Made by a program: the position numbers and the translations under genes. The notes under the pieces were generated by a model, which saw only the letters and a program-made list of their open reading frames with translations, had not been told where the DNA came from and ran no database searches. A stretch of 64,000 nt of DNA, from assembly GCF_014640255.1 (NCBI RefSeq), contig NZ_BMGP01000001.1, forward strand, positions 434,001-498,000, in the 5' to 3' direction. Positions 51,105 through 60,500 of the stretch are shown here, one piece after another. How positions within the stretch are numbered: position 1 is the stretch's first letter; every line of letters begins with the position of its first letter. Source of the DNA: Subtercola lobariae (GTDB lineage: Bacteria > Actinomycetota > Actinomycetes > Actinomycetales > Microbacteriaceae).

Positions 51105-53681
51105 TTAGAGGTGGCCGAGTTTCTTGGTGCCGGCGCGTTGGCCGAGTGCGGCGGCGACGTCGGCCGGCAGCGGCACAGCACCCGATTGCGCGCCCGCGAT
51201 CGCACTCGTCATGCCCGAAAGCGGCAGGCTCGAGCTCGTTTCGACGTTGACGAACGCGGGGTTCTTCGCGTTTATCGCCGCCACCGTATCGAGTCTCGTC
51301 ACGGTGACGTTGTCGCCCTGCCCCCAGCCAACGAGCGTCGGCTGCGCGGTGGTGGTTCGCTGATTGAACAGGTTTCCGCTGATGGTCAGCGCCATCGCGT
51401 CAGCCGACACATGGGTCTCTGCGTCGAACGCGTAGACCTGCCAGTACCCGCCGCTACCGAACACGTTGTTCGCCACCGTGATGTTCTTGGTCAACCAGGT
51501 GACCGTAGGGTCGGGCACCGGCTGCCGCGGGTCTCGGCCCACGGCGCCCGGCGCAGCCTGGCGGCGTTCGTCTTGCTCGATGCGCACGTCGAACTTCGAG
51601 TTGCCGCCCATGGTGTTGTTGAAGATCTTCACGTTCGACGAGTCGATGATCTGCATGGCGAATTGCTCATTCGACAGATCGTTGTCGGCAATGATGGCCG
51701 TGCTGCCGAGCTCGAGCTGTATGCCGGTGTACTGGTTCGACGACGAGGTGTTCTTCGTGATGGTGGCGTTGTAACACGACTCGTCGAGCCAGATTCCCGA
51801 GCCGTAATTGTTGCTGGTGTTGTTGTTCGTGATGGTCACTCCGCGCGAGCGGGTGATCTTCATTCCGCCCGACACCGGCGCGGGCTTGAACTGCTCGGAG
51901 TTGTTGCCCGTGACCAGCGAATTCTTGATCACCAGGCCGTACGACGCGTTGACCCCGATGCCCATCAAACCATTGCGCTGAACCGTCAGATGGTCGAGCG
52001 TCGCGGCGTTGTTCTGCACGTTGATGCCGATCATCGCGTTGTCTTGAATAACCAAGTCGCGGGCGGTTTCGCTCGTGCTGCCGAGGCGTACCGCGCCCTT
52101 CTCGCTGTACGACGTCGCATATCGCCGCACGCCGAAACCCTGCAGGGTAGAGCCGGGTGAGAGCACTGCGATGGCCTGCGTCAGGTTGCTGGCGCGAACG
52201 TCGTGGCCGGCCGGATTACTGCCGATGGTGATCGACTTAGACGCCGCGTCGACGGCGAATGTGCCGGCGGTGACCTCAGCCGCAGTCGCCACCTGGCGCA
52301 GTGCTGTTCCGTCGATGAACACCTGGTCGGGGCGCGCGGCCATCGGATGCGCGGGGTCGACGAAACCCGGGTTGTCAGCAACCCCGTCCATGCTGGAATC
52401 ACCGAAGAACGACCATCCACTCGTCTTCCACGTCGAACCCGAGGCGCTCCACGACGTGACGGCCGTCGAACCGTCGAACCAGACGGCCTCTTTCGGGTAC
52501 GCCTGGATGCTCAGGGTCTTGTTCGTGGGAATCGTGACGGCCTCGTGGTAGACACCGGCGCGCAGCACGATGGTCTGCCCCGTTTTCGACGCGGTGATGG
52601 CCGCCGCGACGGTCTTGAAGGGTTTGGCCAGCGTGCCGGCATTGGTGTCGGAGCCCGAGGTGGGCGAAACGTAGAGCGCCGTGGCCGGGGCTGCGTACGT
52701 GGCCGTGCCGACCGGCGTCGCGCCCTGAGCGGGCTGAGGGTTCGCCGCCGGAGCAGGGGTCGTGGTGGGTGTCGGGGTTGGTGTGGCGGTGGGGGTCGTG
52801 GTCGCAGTCGGGGTGGGCGTCGGCGTCGACACCGGGGCGAGCGCCGCCGGCGCCGGGTTCGCGCTCAACACCAGGTTGTCGTAGCGGCTTGTCACCGCAG
52901 CGGCATTCGACGAGCTGGCGTACTCCCACAAGCCGGCAGCGCCCGCTTTCGTGATGCGACTGCTCGAGGAGTCGGTGACGATGCTCTGCCAATCAGGCAT
53001 GCTGCTGCCTGCCACCCAGGCTCGGCCGCCGATGGTGATGGCGCCTGACCCCGAGCTGCCACCGGTGACGCGAAACTCCACCGAGATGGTCGTGGCCTTC
53101 GTGGCGATGAAGGGAAGTGCGACGCGCCCGAGGCCGGTCTCCACGGCGCCGTTCACCCGTGAGATAGCGAGCGAGGTGCTGCCGGTCGACCCGACCTGCA
53201 GCCGGCCTCGATAGGTCGAACCGTCGGCTTGCCGGCGCAGCTCGAAGGCGTGAAAAAGTGACACCGGCGCGGCGGGCACCTGAATGTTCGCGGTGAGGTC
53301 GACATCGGCCACCGATTCGCTGGCCAGCGTGACGGTTGCCGAGCCTCCGGGCTTCAGACCGCCGATCACACCGGTGTTCGAGGCGACCGAAAGCGACGCC
53401 GCGCTCGACGGCGAGACGGTGTAGGCGGCGCCCCCGGGCGCTGTTCCCCAGCCCGACGCGATCGTTCGGGTGAACGTGTCATTGACCAGCACGGTCTGTG
53501 CTGCGGTCGCAGGTGCCGGTGCGATGACCGCGATGGCGGAGGTGACGAGAAGCCCTGCGGCAAGGGTCGCCAGCAGGGCTTTCGGGGTGGGCAGCAACCG
53601 GCGTGGCCGGCGGTGACGGGGTGGAGTTGTGCGCGAATCTAGGAAAAATCGCGCGCCAAAGCGCTGGGGCTGTTGGGGCAT
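51105..53681 (-). CDS. Secreted right-handed parallel beta-helix protein with FTRT-type N-terminal module
   Basis: 858 residues. A long positively charged signal peptide ends near ATAA (about residue 60). Residues 62-275 form a module starting VNDTFTRTIASGWGTAPGG. A Pro/Thr linker follows (about 277-320). From TALYVSPTSGSDTNAGTLA onward (about 330-800) the protein has the repetitive pattern of a parallel beta-helix as in pectate-lyase or epimerase-like enzymes: many N/V/I-rich coils such as ITNNNTSNNYGSGIWLDES. No lyase residues can be assigned with certainty. It probably acts on, or is part of, a surface polysaccharide encoded by the locus. Confidence 0.82.
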   Translation of the reverse strand: MPQQPQRFGARFFLDSRTTPPRHRRPRRLLPTPKALLATLAAGLLVTSAIAVIAPAPATAAQTVLVNDTFTRTIASGWGTAPGGAAYTVSPSSAASLSVASNTGVIGGLKPGGSATVTLASESVADVDLTANIQVPAAPVSLFHAFELRRQADGSTYRGRLQVGSTGSTSLAISRVNGAVETGLGRVALPFIATKATTISVEFRVTGGSSGSGAITIGGRAWVAGSSMPDWQSIVTDSSSSRITKAGAAGLWEYASSSNAAAVTSRYDNLVLSANPAPAALAPVSTPTPTPTATTTPTATPTPTPTTTPAPAANPQPAQGATPVGTATYAAPATALYVSPTSGSDTNAGTLAKPFKTVAAAITASKTGQTIVLRAGVYHEAVTIPTNKTLSIQAYPKEAVWFDGSTAVTSWSASGSTWKTSGWSFFGDSSMDGVADNPGFVDPAHPMAARPDQVFIDGTALRQVATAAEVTAGTFAVDAASKSITIGSNPAGHDVRASNLTQAIAVLSPGSTLQGFGVRRYATSYSEKGAVRLGSTSETARDLVIQDNAMIGINVQNNAATLDHLTVQRNGLMGIGVNASYGLVIKNSLVTGNNSEQFKPAPVSGGMKITRSRGVTITNNNTSNNYGSGIWLDESCYNATITKNTSSSNQYTGIQLELGSTAIIADNDLSNEQFAMQIIDSSNVKIFNNTMGGNSKFDVRIEQDERRQAAPGAVGRDPRQPVPDPTVTWLTKNITVANNVFGSGGYWQVYAFDAETHVSADAMALTISGNLFNQRTTTAQPTLVGWGQGDNVTVTRLDTVAAINAKNPAFVNVETSSSLPLSGMTSAIAGAQSGAVPLPADVAAALGQRAGTKKLGHL

Positions 53682-53802
53682 TCGGGTGGCTCCTCGGGTA
53701 TCAGCTATCGAATGAGGTTACACCCCTTTGGGGGGTGGGCTTAGCACAAAGTCTTACTCTGCGCTAGAGACTCGCCGCTCACTTCGATCTAAGGTGGGTG
53801 CC

Positions 53803-55191
53803 ATGACCGTGTCAGTACAGGCGGCTCCGGCGAGCATCCGGAGGCCAGCGCGGCGCCCCGAACCCGGAGCGCTGCCCGCCATCGACGACCGTGACCCGAG
53901 GCGCTGGGTGCGCGCCATTGCGGCGATCGCACTGGTTCTGCTCGGCGCCAGAATCATGCTGCCGCAGGGCATCGAGGTGGGTTTTGTGGCAGCGGCCGTG
54001 CTGATTCCGGTGTGGGTGCCGGCGGTGCGAACGTACCGCTGGGGCTGGGCGCTGCTCGGCACCGGGGTGGTCGCCGCCGTGATGGGCTGGTGGCTCGACG
54101 TGTTCAACCAGGCATCGCGTGACACCGATTCGTCGCTGTTCACGAGCACGACTGCGCTGCTCGTCGGCGGACTGCTCGGCTTCGGGCTCGTGCTGTGGGC
54201 GCGCCGCGTGCTCACCGAGTCGAGCGTGGGTCTGTGGTTCGGCATCGGCCTGGCCATCGGCATCACCCCGAGCAGTTCGCTGTTCGCCTCGAACCCGTGG
54301 AAGTTCGGGTTCGCGGTGCCGATCGCGGTGATCTCGCTCTCGTTGGCCTGGAAGTCGGGTCAGCGCTGGTTGGAGCTCGTGGTACTCGCCGTGCTGACGG
54401 TGATTTCGGCGGTCAGCGACGCCCGATCGGCCTTTGCGATTCTGCTGCTCGGCACGGTGATCGTGGCGGTGCAGCTGATTCCGCGGCAGTCAGGGCGCAA
54501 GTTCGCCGCGCTGAAGGTCATCGTGGGGCTGGCGGGGCTGACGGCGGTGATCTACAACCTCGGGCAATCCCTCATTCTTGACGGGTATCTCGGCAAGGCC
54601 ACCGAGGCTCGGTCGCTCGAGCAATTGCGCACCTCGGGGTCGCTGATTCTGGGCGGCCGGCCAGAACTCACCGCCACGCTCGCGCTGATGAACGAGCATC
54701 CATTCGGCTTCGGTGCGGGCTCGGTGCCCAACCTGAGCGATGTGGTGACGGCGAAGGCCGGAATGGCCTCGATCAACTACCAGCCCGACAACGGCTACGT
54801 GGAGCGCTACATGATGGGCGGCCACTTCGAACTGCACTCGATGATGGGCGATCTGTGGGCGCATTTCGGCATCGCCGGGCTGCTGTTTCTGGCCATTGCC
54901 GTGGGCGTGGCCATCTGGGGGCTCGCCGTGCGCATCGCCGACAGGCGCGCCAGTGGTGTGATTCTGTTCGTGTCGGCCACGAGCCTGTGGGGAGTGTTGT
55001 TCAGCCCGTTCTTCAGCGCTGAGCCGCTGTTCATGCTCATGCTCGGGATGCTCGTGGTGCCGGTCGCCGGCAGCGTTCACCCTCGGCTGAACTCCACTAC
55101 CTCGGTCATCGGCCCTGCCCAGCGCGCGCCGGCGGTGAACCCAGCGGTGGTGAGCACCGCGTCATCGGCGGCGGCCGACGCTGCGGGGTAG
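53803..55191 (+). CDS. O-antigen ligase/polymerase-like membrane protein (Wzy/WaaL type)
   Basis: Ten or so membrane helices and the large outer loop typical of the family (NEHPFGFGAGSVPNLSDV, near residue 300; the HxxG-like part EHPFGFGAGS is the hallmark). ATG at 53803 follows AAGGTGG. It should polymerise or transfer a lipid-linked polysaccharide on the outer face of the membrane. The last 38 residues are encoded opposite the end of the GT39 gene. Length 462. Confidence 0.83.
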   Translation: MTVSVQAAPASIRRPARRPEPGALPAIDDRDPRRWVRAIAAIALVLLGARIMLPQGIEVGFVAAAVLIPVWVPAVRTYRWGWALLGTGVVAAVMGWWLDVFNQASRDTDSSLFTSTTALLVGGLLGFGLVLWARRVLTESSVGLWFGIGLAIGITPSSSLFASNPWKFGFAVPIAVISLSLAWKSGQRWLELVVLAVLTVISAVSDARSAFAILLLGTVIVAVQLIPRQSGRKFAALKVIVGLAGLTAVIYNLGQSLILDGYLGKATEARSLEQLRTSGSLILGGRPELTATLALMNEHPFGFGAGSVPNLSDVVTAKAGMASINYQPDNGYVERYMMGGHFELHSMMGDLWAHFGIAGLLFLAIAVGVAIWGLAVRIADRRASGVILFVSATSLWGVLFSPFFSAEPLFMLMLGMLVVPVAGSVHPRLNSTTSVIGPAQRAPAVNPAVVSTASSAAADAAG

Positions 55192-56636
55192 TCGACCGGG
55201 CGAACCACGAAGACCCGATCGACGCCGGCCAGCTCGGCCGTCTGGCCGCTCAGCGCGGTCGAGAGTCCCCGCAGACTGTTGTCGGCGGCACCCGTTTTCA
55301 GCAGGGTGAGATCGGTCAGCCCGGTGAAATCGCCGGGATAGGTCACCTCGATGAACCGGGTGTCACGCGAGTAGACCGTTGCATTCGGCACGTTCAGCGG
55401 GCCGAAGTAGACCCCGTCGCCCGGAGCCGCGTGGCTGCCCACGAAGGCCGCGGCTTCTGACCAGTCGGTGCCGCTTTTGCCGGTGACCTCGCGCTGCGAA
55501 ACGTAGATGGGCAGCGCCAGAACGGCGATCAGTGCGAGGGCGGCGATGCGCTGCCAACGCCGCCAGAAGCGGCTGATTCCGAGGGCGATGAGCACGGCGG
55601 CCGCGGGGGTGGTGAAGCTGAAATAGCGCGGATTGAAGAGCGGGCTGACCACGAGGGAGTAGCCGATGACGAGAAGGCTCGGCACGAGCATCCACGGCAC
55701 CAGCACCAGAACCGCCCGCCGAGTGACCGTGTTCGCACGCTGAAATGCCGGCAGAACCGCCAGCACCATCAGCGCCCAGCAGACCAGCGCCAGGGCAAGT
55801 GCAGCGCTCGCCCAGAGCGCGCCGCCGTCGTTCGAATCGTCGACGCGAGTGGGCGTCGCGCCCAAGAACCACTGATTCACCACCGTCTGGCGCACCATCG
55901 AGAAGGCGGTCGCCGAGAGATCGCCGAGCTGCCCCTGCTGACCGGCCGCGGTCACGATCACCGGCGACGCGACGATCCCGGCCACAGCGGCGGCGATGAG
56001 CCAGCCGAGCTTGCGGCGCCAGGCGAACTCGCCGAGGAACAGCACCGTCACCGCGTGCGCCATCGCCAACAGGGCTACGTAGATGCTCACCGCGATTCCG
56101 GCCGCGAGCAGCCCCGCGTAGAGCACCCAGAACCAGCGGCCCCGGCGCAGCGCGATGAGCAGCGCCACGCTCGCCCACACCGCTAGCGCCGTGCTGAACG
56201 CATACGAGCGGCCCTCGATTCCCATCCAGGTGAACCGCGGCAGCACGATGGCCACGATGCCGGCCAGCACGCCGACGCGCGCCCCACCGAGCGACTTCGC
56301 CAGCACGTAGACACCCATCACCGCAGCGCCCGCGGCGAGTGCGCTCGGTACGCGCAGGGCCACGGGGCCGAACCCGAAGATCGACCCCCACACGTGCATG
56401 AACGCGTAGTACACGCCGTGCACCGCGTCGATCTGCTGCAGCATCGCCCAGAGCTCGGCCGGCGTTCTGCTGGCCGCTGTGATGGTGAACGCCTCGTCGT
56501 TCCAGAGCGAGACATTCCACGACCCGATGAGAAACACCGCCACGCCCACCAGCCCGAGAATGAGCGCCTGGCGAATGGATGCACCCCGATTTTCAGCGAG
56601 CACGGGCCGAGCGGGGTGGGCGTCGGTCGTTGACAT
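55077..56636 (-). CDS. GT39-family (ArnT/PMT-like) membrane glycosyltransferase
   Basis: 519 residues. The first outer loop after helix 1 has SLWNDEAFTITAASRT, whose Asp-Glu pair is the catalytic feature of GT-C enzymes (DE motif). Ten to twelve helices follow, then a soluble C-terminal domain (GVYFGPLNVPNATVYS). The donor is a polyprenol-phosphate sugar, possibly the mannose carrier made by the gene at 5103. ATG at 56636; the frame upstream is a shadow. It overlaps the convergent polymerase gene by 115 bases. Confidence 0.85.
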   Translation of the reverse strand: MSTTDAHPARPVLAENRGASIRQALILGLVGVAVFLIGSWNVSLWNDEAFTITAASRTPAELWAMLQQIDAVHGVYYAFMHVWGSIFGFGPVALRVPSALAAGAAVMGVYVLAKSLGGARVGVLAGIVAIVLPRFTWMGIEGRSYAFSTALAVWASVALLIALRRGRWFWVLYAGLLAAGIAVSIYVALLAMAHAVTVLFLGEFAWRRKLGWLIAAAVAGIVASPVIVTAAGQQGQLGDLSATAFSMVRQTVVNQWFLGATPTRVDDSNDGGALWASAALALALVCWALMVLAVLPAFQRANTVTRRAVLVLVPWMLVPSLLVIGYSLVVSPLFNPRYFSFTTPAAAVLIALGISRFWRRWQRIAALALIAVLALPIYVSQREVTGKSGTDWSEAAAFVGSHAAPGDGVYFGPLNVPNATVYSRDTRFIEVTYPGDFTGLTDLTLLKTGAADNSLRGLSTALSGQTAELAGVDRVFVVRPVDYPAASAAADDAVLTTAGFTAGARWAGPMTEVVEFSRG

Positions 56637-56754
56637 GTTCGGCGGCTCTCGGGGCTGGTGCGCTTTCGTTGTACACCTCGAACGCGGGGGTTTCCGCGCG
56701 TTCGAGCGTCGACTATCGTGACCCGAAACGTAACGGTTTGCTGAGGAGAACACA

Positions 56755-57432
56755 ATGGCCAGCCCCAAAAACGACGTGCCGGAGGCCCACCGGCCCACCC
56801 GGCGGCGCACGGTCGTCGGCATCATTGTGGGCGTCGTGGTGCTCGCTGTTGTGGCCGTGGTCGTGGTGGTGTCGATCTCTCACGGCTCCGGTTCGAACGG
56901 TTCCGCAAGTGCCGCCGCGAGCGCAACGGGCGCGGCGATCGCGCCGAGTTCTGGTGCGGGTGCGGTGCTACCGCCGTCGACCGGGGGGCCGGCCGCCGCG
57001 ACCGGTTCGCCCGTGGCATCCGACCCGGCCCAGCCCGACGTGCTGCCCGCCGTGCCGCTGACCGCAACGGCCACCCCGGCACCCGGCTTGACTGTCAGTA
57101 TCTCGGGCCTTGCCGCCGTCAACGGTGTGGCGAACGGCGTCGGCGAGGTCAGCGGCCCGGCGCTGGCGTTCACCGTGACGGCCGTCAACACTGGCACGGC
57201 GTCGGTTTCACTCGCCAGCACCGTGGTCGGTGTGACCTACGGGTCGGCGCTGACGCCGGCCGACGAGTTGACCAGCGCCAGCACGTCGCTGCCCGTCGAT
57301 GTGGCGGCGGGGGCAACTGTCTCCGGCAGCTACGTGTTCACGATTCCGGCAGATCAGCGCGATCAGGTGCAGATCAGTGTCGACTACCAGGCCGGCGTGC
57401 CGGTCGTGGTGTTCGCGGGCACAACGCCCTGA
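56755..57432 (+). CDS. Membrane-anchored exoprotein with beta-sandwich-like domain
   Basis: ATG at 56755 with GAGGAG 7 bases upstream. A short charged cytoplasmic tail (RRRT) and one transmembrane helix (VVGIIVGVVVLAVVAVVVVV, residues 21-40) lead to a Ser/Ala/Gly/Pro linker of 60 residues. From about residue 110 (LTVSISGLAAVNGVANGVGE) comes a beta-rich domain of about 110 residues with VNTGTASVSLAST, like DUF4352-type or Ig-like domains. The function is unknown. Divergent from the GT39 gene by about 118 bases. Confidence 0.75.
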   Translation: MASPKNDVPEAHRPTRRRTVVGIIVGVVVLAVVAVVVVVSISHGSGSNGSASAAASATGAAIAPSSGAGAVLPPSTGGPAAATGSPVASDPAQPDVLPAVPLTATATPAPGLTVSISGLAAVNGVANGVGEVSGPALAFTVTAVNTGTASVSLASTVVGVTYGSALTPADELTSASTSLPVDVAAGATVSGSYVFTIPADQRDQVQISVDYQAGVPVVVFAGTTP

Positions 57433-57507
57433 CCGCGGTCGACGGCGAAATGCCCTTATTTGGGGGGAAGCGCCAGACGCAGGAGTTGACTTACTATCGG
57501 CTTACAC

Positions 57508-57529
57508 ATGTGAGCCCCGAACCTCACAT
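57508..57529. promoter_or_regulatory. Inverted repeat upstream of the large adhesin gene
   Basis: ATGTGAG and CTCACAT are separated by eight bases, 23 bases ahead of the adhesin ATG. A TTGACT box lies at 57486-57491, but no good -10 box follows at 17 bases. The repeat is a candidate operator. Confidence 0.4.
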
Positions 57530-57551
57530 CTGATACGAATGAGGCATCCCT

Positions 57552-60500
57552 ATGGGGAAAAAGACGCCTACTCGTCGGTTTTTTGTTGTCCTAGCAACAG
57601 TTGCCGCAGTAGTCATCAGTTCATTGACCGTCGCAGAGTCTGCCTTCGCAGACACCGCACCCGCTGATCCGACCGCGCCTTCGTCGCCGGCCACGGTGTC
57701 GGCTGACGCGCTGCCCACCGTGCAGATCAACGGCGTCGTGTGGTCTCAGACCATCGTCGGCAACACGGTCTACGCGGGCGGCGACTTCACCACCGCGCAA
57801 CCGGCGGGTTCGGCGGCGGGGGCCAATACGGTCTCACGCACCTACGTGCTTTCGTACAACCTCACAACCGGCGTGCTCAACACCGCATTCGCCCCGGTGC
57901 TCAACGGTCAGGTCAAATCGGTCGCCGCCTCACCCGATGGGTCGCGCATCTACATCGGCGGCCAATTCACCACCGTGAACGGTGTGAACCGCTACCGCAT
58001 CGCCGCTCTCGACCCCACCACCGGTGCTGTCATCACCACCTTCAACGCCGGCACGAATGCAACGGTCAACGCCATCACGGCCACGAACAGCACGGTCTTT
58101 CTCGGCGGCGCCTTCAGCAGTGTCGGCAAGGATGTTCGCAATAAAGTCGCGGCCGTGACGGCCGCCACCGGGTCGAACACCGCGTTCGACCCGAACGCGC
58201 AGGGCGGCAGCGTCACAGCCCTGGTCGTGTCGCCCGATGGCAGCAAGGTCATCGTCGGCGGTAACTTCACCACGCTGGGCGGATCATCGAATCCCGGTTA
58301 CGGGCTCGGTGAAGTCGATGCGAACAGCGGCGCGATGCTGCCGTACCCGGTCAACAATCTGATTCGAAACGGTGGCAGCCAGTCGTCGATCGAAAGCCTC
58401 AGCACCGACGGCGACAGCGTTTACGGTTCAGGCTATGTGTACGGTTCGGGCGGCAATCTCGAGGGCTCGTTCCGCTCAGACTGGAACGGCAATCTGACCT
58501 GGGTCGAAGACTGCCATGGAGACACCTACTCGCAGGCATCGAACGGCACCGCGCTCTATGTGGCCGGCCACCCGCACTACTGCGGCAACATCGGCGGTTT
58601 TCAGAACACCAGCCCGTCGTGGACGTTCCATCGGGCCATCGCCTTCAGCAAGGCGGCCACCCAGACCATCGGCACCGACCCCGGCGGCTACTACAACTTC
58701 GCCGGCACCCCCGCGCCGACCCTCTTGAACTGGTACCCCGACTTCAACGTCGGCACCTACACTGGCCAGTCGCAGGGCCCGTGGAGCGTCGCCGCGAACA
58801 GCAACTACGTGGTCTACGGAGGTGAGTTCACCACCGTGAACGGAGTGCGCCAGCAGGGCCTCGTGCGATTCGCCGTGCGCGCCCTCGCCCCGAACAAGAT
58901 GGGCCCGCTGTACTCGGGCGGCACCTTCAAACCCTCTGTCGTCTCGCTCGCCTCGGGCACGGCGCGTGTCAGCTGGACGGCCAACGCCGACCGCGACAAC
59001 GAGAACCTCACCTACAACGTGTACCGCAACGGCAACCTGACGACGCCGGTCTACACGACAACGGCGGCTTCGTCGGTCTGGAATCAGCCCGCGATGGGCT
59101 TCACCGATACCGGTCTGACTCCCGGTGCGACCTACAGCTATCGAATACGAGCGACAGATCCGCTGGGCAATACCGTCATCGGTGACGGCGTGAGCGTCAC
59201 GGTCACGTCGGCCACCCCGAGTACCTATTCTTCGGCGGTCAGCGCCGACACGCCGACCGACTTCTGGCGGCTCGGCGAGGCCAGCGGCAGCACGGTCTAC
59301 GACTGGGCGGGCTACTCCGACCAGATCGCAGGAAGCGGAGTCACCCGCGGCACGGCGGGAGCCATCGGCGGTGACTCGAACACGGCGTCGACCTTCTCTG
59401 GCGCCAGTGACGCCAGCGGAATCTCGGCCACGCAGAGTCTGATCGACGGCCCACAGGTCTTCTCGATCGAGGCCTGGTTCAAAACGACCACGACCGCGGG
59501 CGGCAAGATCGTCGGCTTCGGCAATGCCAACACCGGCAACTCGAGCAACTATGACCGGCACATCTACATGGATACGTCAGGCAACGTGAACTTCGGGGTC
59601 TACCCCGGCAGCTCTCGAGTGCTGACCAGCCCGACGGCTCTGAACGACGGCCAGTGGCATCAAGTGGTGGGCACCCTCGGCCCGACGGGCATGCAGCTCT
59701 TCGTCGACGGCATTCGAGTGGGCAACCGTACCGACACCACGTCGGCTCAGCCGTACCAGGGCTACTGGCGCATCGGCGGTGACAGCTCATGGAGCGGCGG
59801 CAACTACTTCGCCGGCGCCATCGACGATGTGTCGATCTACAGCCAGCCACTGTCGAAGCAGCAGGTCGACGCACACTGGGTCGCATCCGGTCGCACCTCG
59901 AAGCTGCCGCAACCGCCGGCCGACAACTACGGCAACCGCATTTTCACCGATGCGCCGAGCCTGTACTGGAGACTGGATGACTCGGGCAGCACCGCTGCCG
60001 ACTCCAGCCCTTCGGCGGCCCCAGGTAACTATTTCGGCGGCTACACCCAGGGGGTTGCTGGGGCACTGGCGAACAACCCCGACACGGCCACCATGTTCGA
60101 TGGCCAGAGCGGCGGAGTCTCGAGCGCCCAGCAGTACAACGACCCCGAGATCTACTCGGTAGAAGCGTGGTTCAAGACCACGACCACGGTGGGTGGCAAG
60201 ATCATCGGCTTCGGCTCGTCGCCGAGCGGAACCTCAGGCAGCTACGACCGGCATGTCTACATGCAGAACAACGGTCAGCTCGTGTTCGGCACCTACACGG
60301 GGCAGCTCAACACCATCACGACTCCCGGCTCGTACAACGACGGGCTCTGGCATCACGTGGTAGGCACGCAGTCGAGTGACGGGCTGAAGCTCTACGTCGA
60401 CGGCGCCCTGATGGGTACGAATGGCGCCACCAGTGCGCAGCCGTACACCGGGTACTGGCGGGTGGGCGGTGACACCACATGGGGTTCGTCGAGCGCGTTC

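Noticed and set aside
57508-57529. TGTGA...TCACA resembling a CRP site
   Set aside because: The half-sites are ten bases apart rather than six, so it does not fit the CRP-family consensus.
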